A stretch of 34,713 nt of DNA from Chloroflexota bacterium (GTDB taxonomy: Bacteria > Chloroflexota > Anaerolineae > Anaerolineales > Villigracilaceae), in contig JACAET010000020.1 in assembly GCA_013388685.1 (NCBI GenBank), positions 1 to 34,713 of the forward strand, given 5' to 3'. The translations under genes were made by a program, and so were the position numbers. Of the stretch, positions 25,080-32,373 are shown one piece after another (position 1 is the stretch's first letter; each line of letters begins with the position of its first letter). The notes beneath the pieces were generated by a model. The model was given only the letters and a program-made list of their open reading frames with translations, did not search any database and had not been told where the DNA came from.

Positions 25080-25826
25080 TCACGGCACCGTCGGCACTTT
25101 GAAGATCAGCCCCACCGCGTAGCCTGCCAGCGCGCTGAGCGTGCCGATGACCGCCATCTCCAGCCCGCTGCGGAAGGGGATGCCGACCGTCACGCGCGCT
25201 TTGTACATGCCGACGAGGAACAAGGTCAGGGCGGCGATGAGGATCGAGAGGACGATGCTCAGGTTCATAGTCCAGAAAAAGAACGGAAAGAGCGGGATGA
25301 ATGAACCGACCAGGGCGGAGAATCCCACCAGCAGGGCAGAGTTGAGAGCCGTCGACTTTTCGGGCGGCGTCAACTGGAATTCCTCCGACATCATCACGTT
25401 GACCCACACGTCGGGGTTGGACGTGATGACCTCCACGATCTTTTCGAGCGTTTCCCCTTCGAAGCCTTTTTTACGGTAGATATCGCGGATCTCCTCGACT
25501 TCCACGTCCGGCGCGAGATGGATGTGACGATACTCACGCTCGCGTTCACTGTGGTAGAGGTCGTTTTCCGCCAGGGTGGAGGTGTAGGCGACTGCCCCCA
25601 TCGAGATGGATTCGGCAAAGGTCGCCGCGAGACCCGCCGCAATCACGATGCGGGCATCCGCGGTTGCCGCGGCGACGCCGAGGATCACGCCCAGCACGTT
25701 GACCAGTCCGTCCTGCCCGCCAAGGATGACATCGGAGAGGCGGAACTTGCCGTGATGCGGGTCGTGGTGGTCGTGCCAGCGCACCTGCTGAATGATTTTG
25801 CCGTGTCCGTGTTCCGTGTTTGACAT
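25080..25826 (-). CDS. VIT1/CCC1-family metal transporter
   Basis: Membrane protein of 248 aa in the vacuolar iron transporter/CCC1 family, which exports Fe2+ or Mn2+ from the cytoplasm. The signature RLSDVILGGQDGLVNVLGVILGV opens helix 1, and helix 2 carries the conserved Glu and Met (ATFAESISMGAVAY). An acidic cytoplasmic linker rich in Glu (DVEVEEIRDIYRKKGFEGE) is the metal-binding domain seen in the family. Three more helices follow. The N-terminus is His-rich (RWHDHHDPHHGK), which may add metal contacts. The ATG at 25826 was chosen because the in-frame stretch further upstream is not conserved. The CDF gene just upstream suggests a two-gene metal efflux unit. Confidence 0.9.
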   Translation of the reverse strand: MSNTEHGHGKIIQQVRWHDHHDPHHGKFRLSDVILGGQDGLVNVLGVILGVAAATADARIVIAAGLAATFAESISMGAVAYTSTLAENDLYHSEREREYRHIHLAPDVEVEEIRDIYRKKGFEGETLEKIVEVITSNPDVWVNVMMSEEFQLTPPEKSTALNSALLVGFSALVGSFIPLFPFFFWTMNLSIVLSILIAALTLFLVGMYKARVTVGIPFRSGLEMAVIGTLSALAGYAVGLIFKVPTVP

Positions 25827-25866
25827 TGGAGGTTTGCTTCCCTGTGCCGCAATCAAAAAATCTCGT

Positions 25867-26808
25867 TTACGCCTGCCTGTCCAGATGCATATCCGCCATC
25901 GAAAGTTCATCTTCGGCGGGTTCAAGATGGGTGAAGACCGTCACCGCGCCGCCGAGCGATGAACGGATGTCGTCCTCGAAATCCTCCACAATGTGATGTG
26001 CGTCGTGCACGGTGGTATCGCCCGCGACAAGCACATGCACCGAGATGAACCGCCGCGCCGCCGCTTGCCGCGTGCGCAAAGCGTGGAAGTTAACGCCTCT
26101 TTCCTGATACTTTTGCATGACCTCCTGAATAAGCCTTTGTTCGTTTTCGGGCAGAGCCGCGTCCATGAGACCCATCACCGAACGGCGGACGAGTTGGAAT
26201 CCCGTCCAAATGATGTTGAACGCGACGAGAATGGCCACGATGGGATCGAGAACGTGCCAGCCTGTAAACCCGGCAAAGCTAACGCCGCCGATCACCCCAA
26301 CCGATGTCCACACATCGGTCATCAGGTGTTGTGCGTCCGCTTCGAGCGTGATGGAATTACGCTTCCTGCCTGCCCGGAGCAGGGTTCGTGCGGCGATGAA
26401 ATTGATGAGCGAGGCGGCAACCGAAACCGCCAGCCCTGCTCCCAATTGTTCGATCGGGCGCGGATGGATCAATTTCTGAACGGCTGTCACCATAATTCCG
26501 ATTGCCGCGCCAAAGATGAGGATTCCCTCCGTGACGCTGGCGAAATATTCTGCCTTGCTGTGCCCGTAGACGTGGTCCTCGTCGGCGGGACGCGCCGCAA
26601 TGAGCAGCATGGTCAATGCCATAAGCGCCCCCGCCAGGTTGACCAGCGACTCGATGGCATCGGACAACAGACCAACCGAACCGGTCAGGAAGTAGGCAAC
26701 CATCTTGAGAGTGATGGTCGCCACCGCCGCGCCGATGGACAACCAGGCGAATTTGGTGAGCGAGGCGCGGTCCTGCATCAGGTCGGATTTATCCCATTTT
26801 GTTGGCAT
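25867..26808 (-). CDS. Cation diffusion facilitator metal transporter
   Basis: CDF family protein of about 313 aa that exports divalent metals in exchange for protons. The six-helix domain includes VGLLSDAIESLVNLAGALMAL (metal-site Asp in helix 2), YGHSKAEYFASVTEGILIF and LEADAQHLMTDVWTSVGV (His and Asp in helix 5). The HxxxD pair HLMTD and the SDAIE motif are intact. The C-terminal cytoplasmic domain (from about residue 215) has VHDAHHIVEDFEDDI. Start codons at 26823, 26808 and 26778 are possible; 26808 was chosen from the family's usual beginning, and a GGGGG run lies close upstream. The metal (Zn, Fe, Mn or Co) cannot be decided. Confidence 0.9.
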   Translation of the reverse strand: MPTKWDKSDLMQDRASLTKFAWLSIGAAVATITLKMVAYFLTGSVGLLSDAIESLVNLAGALMALTMLLIAARPADEDHVYGHSKAEYFASVTEGILIFGAAIGIMVTAVQKLIHPRPIEQLGAGLAVSVAASLINFIAARTLLRAGRKRNSITLEADAQHLMTDVWTSVGVIGGVSFAGFTGWHVLDPIVAILVAFNIIWTGFQLVRRSVMGLMDAALPENEQRLIQEVMQKYQERGVNFHALRTRQAAARRFISVHVLVAGDTTVHDAHHIVEDFEDDIRSSLGGAVTVFTHLEPAEDELSMADMHLDRQA

Positions 26809-27023
26809 AAAATGATGATACATCCCCCTTGCCCGGTTGAGAATGGACGAAAGTCACGATTCGAAAACGTCCCGAAGGATGACAACCTTCGGGACGGCGC
26901 TCGGAGACTGTTTTAAAAATCGGTTGAACCAGCGTAAAAGACGTTTTCTAACGTCGAGACATGCGTTAGTGAGCGCATTCCCCGCATACTTTACGGATGG
27001 AAAGGCGCTTTAAAAACACTCTC
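26809..27023. other. Structured 215-nt region upstream of the CDF gene
   Basis: Three stems are visible: 26868-26878/26886-26896 (perfect 11 bp, CGTCCCGAAGG, 7-nt loop), 26940-26945/26950-26955 (GACGTT/AACGTC, 4-nt loop) and 26961-26965/26974-26978 (ATGCG/CGCAT). On the minus strand this would be the CDF leader, so a promoter or a metal-sensing RNA is possible. No known riboswitch core was recognised. Confidence 0.45.
26868..26896. repeat. REP-like palindrome, CGTCCCGAAGG type
   Basis: A perfect 11-bp inverted repeat with a 7-nt loop. An almost identical arm pair, with a longer loop, lies at 29386-29440, so this is a dispersed family. It sits in the presumed leader of the CDF gene. Confidence 0.8.
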
Positions 27024-27479
27024 TCAAAACCCCACTCCCCTTGCCATGAGCGGCGCGGCAAACAGAATCAAGACCAAGCCAGCCATCTCCAGCCAGAGCA
27101 GGAGACGGATGTTCCTGAACTCCGCGTCGGGGATTTCGGGAGCAACGCCTTGTGCCAGCGTCGGATTCCATCTGATGTAACGAACGGTCGGGTAAATGGA
27201 CAACAACCCGACGATGACAAACAATGCCATCTTCGTCCAAAAGACGTGATTGGCGAAATAATAATTCGGTCCCTTCTCGAAGAAATACACGCGCAGGAGA
27301 CCGACGACAATCAGTACTCCCGCAGAAACACCGTAGAGCAGGTCCACGCGCTGGATGCGGCGCGCCTCCGCAACCGTTAATCCTTTGCGATATGCAATGA
27401 ACTCATAGACCAGACACGCCGCCAGCGTGAACGCAAGGATGTGGTGCAAACTTGCCATGATGGAATTGACGATAACCAT
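27024..27479 (-). CDS. DUF2214 family membrane protein
   Basis: Integral membrane protein of 151 aa with four hydrophobic helices. The segments LHHILAFTLAACLVYEF, RVDLLYGVSAGVLIVVGLLRV, HVFWTKMALFVIVGLLSIYPT and LEMAGLVLILFAAPLMARG match DUF2214. Function is unknown; conserved His in helix 1 and the GLLRVYFFEKG segment hint at heme or metal ligands, by analogy only. AGGAG lies 8 nt before the ATG at 27479. It is followed by the structured region ahead of the CDF gene. Confidence 0.88.
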   Translation of the reverse strand: MVIVNSIMASLHHILAFTLAACLVYEFIAYRKGLTVAEARRIQRVDLLYGVSAGVLIVVGLLRVYFFEKGPNYYFANHVFWTKMALFVIVGLLSIYPTVRYIRWNPTLAQGVAPEIPDAEFRNIRLLLWLEMAGLVLILFAAPLMARGVGF

Positions 27480-27510
27480 ACAACACTCTCCTCTACAGAT
27501 TATTTTCCCA

Positions 27511-27546
27511 ACCGCCGACGACTGACCGCATGCGATGGTCGGCGGT
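27511..27546. repeat. 9-bp inverted repeat between the epimerase and DUF2214 genes
   Basis: ACCGCCGAC (27511-27519) pairs perfectly with GTCGGCGGT (27538-27546), and an inner GACC/GGTC can extend it. No T-run follows on the minus strand, so it is a palindromic repeat or a weak terminator for the epimerase-like gene. Confidence 0.65.
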
Positions 27547-27575
27547 CGGCAACAACACGGTTAAACAACCGCTCC

Positions 27576-28523
27576 TCATTGCTTTTCGGGATGACTCTTG
27601 AACCACGCCGCCGTCTCTTTGATCGCCTCGTGCATCGGTGTGGCTTTCATGCCGAACGCGGTTTCAAACCTGCTCGAGTCGACTATAAACGGTTTCTCGA
27701 ACTCGTACATCATCTCCACCGTCTCTTTCGCTTCGGGGATGAACAACCCAGCCAGCGCCATCATCGTTTTGCCGATGCACATTGCCTTCAGCGGCACGCC
27801 CGCCTCCTCCGCAAACATCTTCACTATCTCGCCCTGCATGATGCGCGGCATGTCGTTCGGCACATGCCAGACCTGCCCATCGGCTTCGGGGCGTTCACCC
27901 AAAATTGCCAGAGCCCGCCCAAAGTCACGCGTGAACGTGTATGTGTGCGGGAGATCCGCTCGTCCCGTAATCTGCGCGGCTTTGCCGTTCAACAGCGGAT
28001 AAAACGTCCGCTCGCCCATCGTGGTCGGCAACCCCCACGGACCAAAATAATCGGAGCCGCGCCCAAACGTAATTCTCACCCTCCCATCGCGATGCGCCGC
28101 CAGCGCGGCAAAGTGTATTTCACTGCGCACCCGTCCCTTGCGCGTGCGCGCATTGTGCGGCATGTCCTCGGTCAGTGGGACTCCGTTCGTCGCGCCGTAC
28201 ATGTAGACGTTCTCCGCGATGACCAGTTTGACGCCGCTCCCCGCCAACCCGTCAATGATGGATTTCTGCAACGGAGGGAACTTCTCGACCCACTGATGAT
28301 ATTCGGGCTGGGCGGTCTGATACACCACCTTCGCCCCTCGCGTCACCTCGCGGACCTGAGCCTGGTCGTACAGATCCGCGGCTTTCACCTCCACCCCGGC
28401 AGGGACCTCGTCCATTCTGCCCGAGCGGTTCACCATGCGGACGGATTCGCCGCGTTTGACGAGTTCCTCCATGACAGCGCGTCCGATCGCGCCCGTTCCC
28501 AATACGACATGCTTCGCCGACAT
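27576..28523 (-). CDS. NAD-dependent epimerase/dehydratase-like protein
   Basis: Extended SDR/NmrA-like protein, 315 aa, with a Rossmann fold. The N-terminal MSAKHVVLGTGAIGRAVMEELVKRG has a glycine pattern (GTGAIG) of the atypical kind. AENVYMYGATNG replaces the classical YxxxK region, and FGRGSDYFGPWG follows. It probably acts on a nucleotide- or CoA-linked substrate or as an NAD(P)-binding sensor; the reaction is unknown. AAGGAG (minus strand, 28531-28536) gives a strong start, and this ribosome-binding site overlaps the stop codon of the beta-lactamase-fold remnant. It lies downstream of the TetR gene in the same direction and is likely under its control. Confidence 0.85.
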   Translation of the reverse strand: MSAKHVVLGTGAIGRAVMEELVKRGESVRMVNRSGRMDEVPAGVEVKAADLYDQAQVREVTRGAKVVYQTAQPEYHQWVEKFPPLQKSIIDGLAGSGVKLVIAENVYMYGATNGVPLTEDMPHNARTRKGRVRSEIHFAALAAHRDGRVRITFGRGSDYFGPWGLPTTMGERTFYPLLNGKAAQITGRADLPHTYTFTRDFGRALAILGERPEADGQVWHVPNDMPRIMQGEIVKMFAEEAGVPLKAMCIGKTMMALAGLFIPEAKETVEMMYEFEKPFIVDSSRFETAFGMKATPMHEAIKETAAWFKSHPEKQ

Positions 28524-28534
28524 TCGATTGCTCC

Positions 28535-28672
28535 TTATGGAATGGCTTCTGAAAAACGCCTGATAACGTCTTCGTATTTCAAGGGTCCGCCGTGACCAAC
28601 ATACAGCGCGGCAGGTTTGTAACTCAAAATCCTCTTCATGTTGGCATGGATTGCGTTCAACGTGTATTCACC
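28535..28672 (-). pseudogene. C-terminal remnant of a metallo-beta-lactamase-fold hydrolase
   Basis: In the 148-nt gap between the TetR and epimerase-like genes, one minus-strand frame reads LGEYTLNAIHANMKRIL and then SYKPAALYVGHGGPLKYED, ending in FSEAIP and a TAA stop at 28535-28537. YVGHGGPL followed by a helix is how MBL-fold hydrolases such as glyoxalase II relatives end. The N-terminal metal-binding HxHxDH part is absent: the frame runs straight into the 3' end of the TetR gene. A 34-codon reading frame from the ATG at 28639 remains, with no visible ribosome-binding site. Most likely it is a deletion scar. Translation of the short remnant cannot be ruled out. Confidence 0.7.
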
Positions 28673-29355
28673 TAAAGATATTGGATGACGATATTCTTTA
28701 CCTCGCGTCGAAATATTTCGGCGGGATCGTCGAAAGACGGGGGGATGTGATTGCCGATTTCCAACATGACAAGTCCGTGCACGCGGCTCCAGATGACCAG
28801 CGCCAGGTAGAGTGCTTCGGGATCTGACCTACCTTCGAATTTTTTCCAGGCGTTCAACATGGTTTTCAGTTTTGTCGTCGGCGCGGCAAGCCGTTCGACA
28901 TGCAGGCTGCCCGCTTCGTATGCGGATTGCAATACCTGGATCAAAGGAGCCAGGGCGCGGACTGCGGCTGGCAGGGTGATATCGTCTGGAGCATGGTAGT
29001 TGGGGATCGGCGTTCCGAAGATGAGGAGGTAACGCTGAGGGTAAGTCACTGCCCATTGATGGTAGGCAAGCCCCAGGGCGGAAAGACGCGCCGCCTGGTC
29101 ATCCACCGACAGACCGTCGAGCGCACCTTCCTGCGAATCTCCCAGCGAGTTGTACGCGTCCACAATCAGCGCCGTCACCAGATCATCGCGTGAGGGGAAG
29201 TAGTTGTAGATGGCGGGCGCGCTGATCTTGAGTTCGCGGGCAATGGCGCGGAGGGAGAGGGCTGGCGCGCCCAATTCGGCAATCTGCTTCCAGGCGGTTT
29301 CCTTGATGGCTTCCTGCAAATTGGGGATTTGTTCCTTTTTGGTGGGTCTGACCAT
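28672..29355 (-). CDS. TetR/AcrR family transcriptional regulator
   Basis: TetR repressor of 227 aa. The helix-turn-helix lies at residues 34-60 (LSLRAIARELKISAPAIYNYFPSRDDLVTAL). The C-terminal ligand domain contains YHQWAVTYPQRYLLIFGTPIPNYHAP, typical of the WHG/TetR_C_13 group. AGGAG (minus strand) lies 6 nt before the ATG. Its promoter (29475-29503) overlaps two adjacent 13-bp operator-like sites, so it very likely represses itself and the epimerase-like gene downstream. The ligand is unknown. The gene's 3' end abuts the MBL remnant. Confidence 0.93.
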   Translation of the reverse strand: MVRPTKKEQIPNLQEAIKETAWKQIAELGAPALSLRAIARELKISAPAIYNYFPSRDDLVTALIVDAYNSLGDSQEGALDGLSVDDQAARLSALGLAYHQWAVTYPQRYLLIFGTPIPNYHAPDDITLPAAVRALAPLIQVLQSAYEAGSLHVERLAAPTTKLKTMLNAWKKFEGRSDPEALYLALVIWSRVHGLVMLEIGNHIPPSFDDPAEIFRREVKNIVIQYL

Positions 29356-29385
29356 GTTGACTCCTGAACAACGGTCGTTGCGTAC

Positions 29386-29440
29386 CGTCCCGAAGGTTTG
29401 CCCCGCGTTCAGGCATGATTCCAGTGAACCCTTCGGGGCG
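29386..29440. repeat. REP-like palindrome, second CGTCCCGAAGG copy
   Basis: Arms 29386-29398 and 29427-29440 match the 26868 repeat except for one extra base and one mismatch, with a 28-nt loop that contains a partial GTTCA/TGAAC stem. It lies in the leader of the TetR mRNA. Confidence 0.7.
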
Positions 29441-29463
29441 TTCTGTGTAAGGGACTGAATAAA

Positions 29464-29489
29464 TTTACACTATAAATATACACTGTAAA
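29464..29489. promoter_or_regulatory. Tandem 13-bp operator-like sites for the TetR regulator
   Basis: Two directly adjacent near-palindromic 13-mers, TTTACACTATAAA (29464-29476) and TATACACTGTAAA (29477-29489), share the consensus TWTACACTRTAAA. Outer arms AAATTTACA (29461-29469) and TGTAAATTT (29484-29492) are also perfect reverse complements. The sites cover the -10 and spacer of the tetR promoter, a standard place for repressor binding. Confidence 0.7.
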
Positions 29490-29503
29490 TTTATTGCTGT
29501 CAA
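29475..29503 (-). promoter_or_regulatory. Sigma-70-type promoter of the tetR operon
   Basis: On the minus strand, TTGACA (29498-29503, perfect consensus) and TATATT (29475-29480) are spaced by exactly 17 nt. The start point would fall near 29468, giving a leader of about 110 nt that includes a REP-like hairpin. Confidence 0.8.
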
Positions 29504-29530
29504 GAGGCGGAACGACCTTCCCGGGTCTCA

Positions 29531-29562
29531 CAGACTTCGGAAGTCTGATTGTGAAATATAAT
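29531..29562 (+). promoter_or_regulatory. Promoter with palindrome, flavin oxidoreductase gene
   Basis: A perfect TATAAT (29557-29562) ends 7 nt before the ATG, pointing to a leaderless mRNA. A 17-bp palindrome CAGACTTCGGAAGTCTG (29531-29547) lies where the -35 would be, flanked by TCACA and TGTGA. It could be an operator for an unknown regulator. Confidence 0.6.
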
Positions 29563-29569
29563 CACCCCC

Positions 29570-31078
29570 ATGACCAGCCGACACGATGCCATCATCATCG
29601 GCGGCGGAATCGCGGGAATGACCGCCGCACTCCACCTTGCCGAACGCGGCCTCAAACCGCTGCTTCTCGAAGCCGATGAACGCGCGGGCGGGCGGCTTTC
29701 GGGCAGGGACGGAATTACCGTCAACGGGTGGATATTCCCGAACGAACACGGCGTGCACGGCATCTGGTCGTCCTATGTCAATTTCAAGCACATGCTCGCT
29801 CGGCATAACCTGCTCCCTGCCCTGTTGCCTGCCTGCGAGGAGGAGTGGATCTATCGCGTTCACGATGTGATCAGGCGGGCGCCCATCGGTGCGACCATCC
29901 GTTACAGCAAGGTCCCTGCGCCGTTTCATTACGTGCAACTCTTTCTTCTTCCGCAATTCCTTTTTATGCTCGATATTCGCGATTGGTTGGGCATCTTTCA
30001 CGTCTGGTCCACGCTGGTGATGGCAATTGGCATCGACCCGTTTGTCGAAGACCAGCCGCTCGAAGGGTTGACGTTTGGCGCGTCGCTCAAGCGCTGGGGA
30101 CCCGCCCTGCGCGCCCTCTTCCTCGGTCTCACGCGCAACGGTCTTTCCACCGACCCCGAACAAGTTCCTCTTGCGGGTTTCCTTGCGTTCCTGCGTTTTT
30201 ATACGGTCATGCGCCGCGAGGCGTGGGTGTTTGGGTATCTTCCAAACGGCGGCGGCGAGGTCTGCGAAAAACTTTCGGCGAAGATCGAGGCATTGGGTGG
30301 AGGGATCAGGCTCCGGTCCCGCGTGAGGCGGGTGGAAAAGGATGGGGATTGGGTTGTGCATTTCGCGTCGCAGGGAGTTCCCGATTCGATACGCTCCCGA
30401 TTCGTCATCCTTGCTTCCGACTCCCCCGCGGCTGAGTCCATCATCACAAGCAGTTTCCCCGCCGAAGGTTTGTTCTTCCCCCACGGTTTGAGTCATGCGG
30501 TGATTCGATTGTGGTTCGACAGGATGCCGCGCCGCACAGCCGAGGCGGGCATCTTCAGCGGAGATTTTGTGATGCACAATTTTTTCTGGCTCGACAGGAT
30601 TTACGACACGCATCGCAAGTGGCGTGAGGAGACGGGCGGCTCGTGCCTCGAGGCGCATGTGTATGGACCCGAGGAAGTTTTGCGACAAACCGATGCTGTT
30701 TTGTTGACGAACATACTGACCGATTTTTACCGCGCCTTTCCCGAGTTGAAGGGACATCTGGTCAAGCCGCACATTCAACGCAACGCCGCGACACACACCC
30801 TGCCTGCGCTGGGTTCGCGCGGCACGCATTTGGGAGTGGACACGCCCTGGGAGAACTTTTTCTGCGCAGGCGATTGGGTGTGGTTGAGAAACCCTTCCTT
30901 CTTTTTGGAGCGCGCCTGCGTGACGGGGCTCGAAGCGTCAAACCGCGTGCTGGCGTTGTGCGGAAAGCCAACGTTCGAGGTGCGGTCATATCCGCCCCCC
31001 GAACCGCTTGCCGCATGGATCGAATCGGCGATGATGAAGGGGAGGAAAAAGAGAAGGGAAAAGAGAAGCAATCCGTGA
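29570..31078 (+). CDS. FAD-dependent amine-oxidase-fold oxidoreductase
   Basis: Flavoprotein of 502 aa in the amine oxidase/carotenoid desaturase/squalene-dehydroxylase superfamily. The dinucleotide-binding HDAIIIGGGIAGMTAALHLAERG and the following LLLEADERAGGRLSG are at the N-terminus. The C-terminal FAD contact is FFCAGDWVWLRNPSFFLERACVTGLEASNRV. The middle part has several hydrophobic stretches (LFLLPQFLFMLDI), fitting a lipid substrate at the membrane. The exact reaction is unknown; carotenoid or hopanoid precursors are candidates, but no such genes are next to it. The tail is very basic (GRKKRREKRSNP). No ribosome-binding site is seen; the start lies 7 nt after TATAAT. Confidence 0.85.
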   Translation: MTSRHDAIIIGGGIAGMTAALHLAERGLKPLLLEADERAGGRLSGRDGITVNGWIFPNEHGVHGIWSSYVNFKHMLARHNLLPALLPACEEEWIYRVHDVIRRAPIGATIRYSKVPAPFHYVQLFLLPQFLFMLDIRDWLGIFHVWSTLVMAIGIDPFVEDQPLEGLTFGASLKRWGPALRALFLGLTRNGLSTDPEQVPLAGFLAFLRFYTVMRREAWVFGYLPNGGGEVCEKLSAKIEALGGGIRLRSRVRRVEKDGDWVVHFASQGVPDSIRSRFVILASDSPAAESIITSSFPAEGLFFPHGLSHAVIRLWFDRMPRRTAEAGIFSGDFVMHNFFWLDRIYDTHRKWREETGGSCLEAHVYGPEEVLRQTDAVLLTNILTDFYRAFPELKGHLVKPHIQRNAATHTLPALGSRGTHLGVDTPWENFFCAGDWVWLRNPSFFLERACVTGLEASNRVLALCGKPTFEVRSYPPPEPLAAWIESAMMKGRKKRREKRSNP

Positions 31079-31156
31079 TCTGCTGGCAGGGGCAGTTTTT
31101 TGTGGATGTGCTACACTGCCGAAAGCGTAGCCGCCTGTTCACCCAATGGAGGAACC

Positions 31157-32326
31157 ATGAGCAAGTCAATTCGTTTGTTTGTTTCGCTTGCAACGGTGTT
31201 CGTGTTGCTGGTTGTGACGATGGGAAGCGTGTCTGCCGCGCCGCTCGCACCCAAAGCCAAATGGACGGTGATGGTGTACATCTCAGGGGATAACAATCTC
31301 GAATCGTACGTTGTGCCCGACATCGAAACGGAACTTGGGGCGGTCGGTTCGAGCGCAGATGTGCAGGTGATCGCGTTGGCTGACCGCGCGCCCGGTTACG
31401 ACACCAGCCGCGGCGACTGGCAGACAACCAAGTTGTTCCGCGTTACGCCGGGCATGCTGGCGACGCCCGAGAACGCCATCGCCGATTGGGGGGAGCGTAA
31501 CTTCGGCGACCCACAAACCCTGATTGATTTCGTCACGTGGACGAAAGCCAACTATCCCGCCGACCGTTACGCGCTCTACTTCTGGGGCCATGGCTGGAGC
31601 TGGCATCCCGGCTGGGTGATGGAGGATGACACCGACGCCGATACGCTCGATTATCACGAGACGAAGGCGGCGATCCCCGCGCTGGGATTCATGGACGTGG
31701 TCGGCTATGATGGCTGTAACATGGCTTCCATCGAGATGCTCAAACTCTGGCACGGACACGCCACTGCCTTCACCAGTTCGCAGGAATGGGTGGGAGGGGA
31801 AGGAATTCAATACGACCTTGTGCTCGCGCAGTTAGCCGCCAACCCGAATATGACAGCCGATGAGGTGGCAATTGCCACCAGCCAAAGCGCCACCGCCGAC
31901 AAGACCTGGTCTGCCGTGGCGGTGGACAGCCGCCTCGATGCCTTGATGACTGCCGTGGATCAATGGTCGGTTGCACTGAACGGCGGTCTCAACGCCAACC
32001 GTAAGAAATATAACCAGGCGTTCGCCGCCACGCGTTCCTTCTGGCAGGCGCCCATGGACAAGGACTTGTACGACATGGCGTACGAGATCAACCGCCTTGT
32101 CAGCGACCCGAATATCAAGAGCAAGAGCCAGGCGGTGATGAACGCGGTGACTGCAGTGGTTTTGCATGAGCGGCATGTCAAAGCCTATTCCGAAGTGCGC
32201 GGCATCACGATTTATCATATCTCGAAGGCATCACAGAAAGATTCAGATTACGCGTATTATCGCTCCACTGTGGATTTTGCCCTGCTGACCGCGTGGGATG
32301 AGTTTTTGAACGCGTATGCAAAATGA
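31157..32326 (+). CDS. Secreted clostripain-like cysteine protease (C11)
   Basis: C11-family peptidase of 389 aa. An N-terminal signal peptide (residues 1-28, ending near SVSAA) predicts export. The peptidase fold begins KWTVMVYISGDNNLESY, the usual C11 opening. The catalytic His is in YALYFWGHGWSWH and the Cys in VVGYDGCNMASIEM. C11 enzymes cut after Arg or Lys and are often self-activated. GGAGG (31148-31152) lies 4 nt before the ATG, and a TGCTACACT extended -10-like element is at 31109-31117. A 7-bp hairpin follows the stop. The short form without extra domains suggests a free extracellular enzyme. Confidence 0.92.
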   Translation: MSKSIRLFVSLATVFVLLVVTMGSVSAAPLAPKAKWTVMVYISGDNNLESYVVPDIETELGAVGSSADVQVIALADRAPGYDTSRGDWQTTKLFRVTPGMLATPENAIADWGERNFGDPQTLIDFVTWTKANYPADRYALYFWGHGWSWHPGWVMEDDTDADTLDYHETKAAIPALGFMDVVGYDGCNMASIEMLKLWHGHATAFTSSQEWVGGEGIQYDLVLAQLAANPNMTADEVAIATSQSATADKTWSAVAVDSRLDALMTAVDQWSVALNGGLNANRKKYNQAFAATRSFWQAPMDKDLYDMAYEINRLVSDPNIKSKSQAVMNAVTAVVLHERHVKAYSEVRGITIYHISKASQKDSDYAYYRSTVDFALLTAWDEFLNAYAK

Positions 32327-32336
32327 TGAGATGGAG

Positions 32337-32356
32337 AGGCGGGTGATTCCCCGCCT
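32337..32356. repeat. 7-bp GC-rich hairpin before the gcvT-like gene
   Basis: AGGCGGG (32337-32343) pairs with CCCGCCT (32350-32356) across a 6-nt loop. It lacks a T-run and sits just before the ribosome-binding site of the next gene. Probably a REP-type repeat. Confidence 0.6.
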
Positions 32357-32373
32357 TCGATCAAAAGGATTTT

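Noticed and set aside
26809..27023. yybP-ykoY or NiCo riboswitch upstream of the metal exporter
   Set aside because: No conserved core sequence of either class was seen; only short generic stems.
29461..29492. Reading the AT-rich block as another heptad array
   Set aside because: The direct repeat period is 13 nt, it is palindromic, and it coincides with a promoter, so an operator explains it better.
31030..31078. Purine-rich GGAAAAGAGAAG repeats as another array
   Set aside because: Only two imperfect copies, and they encode the basic tail of the flavoprotein.
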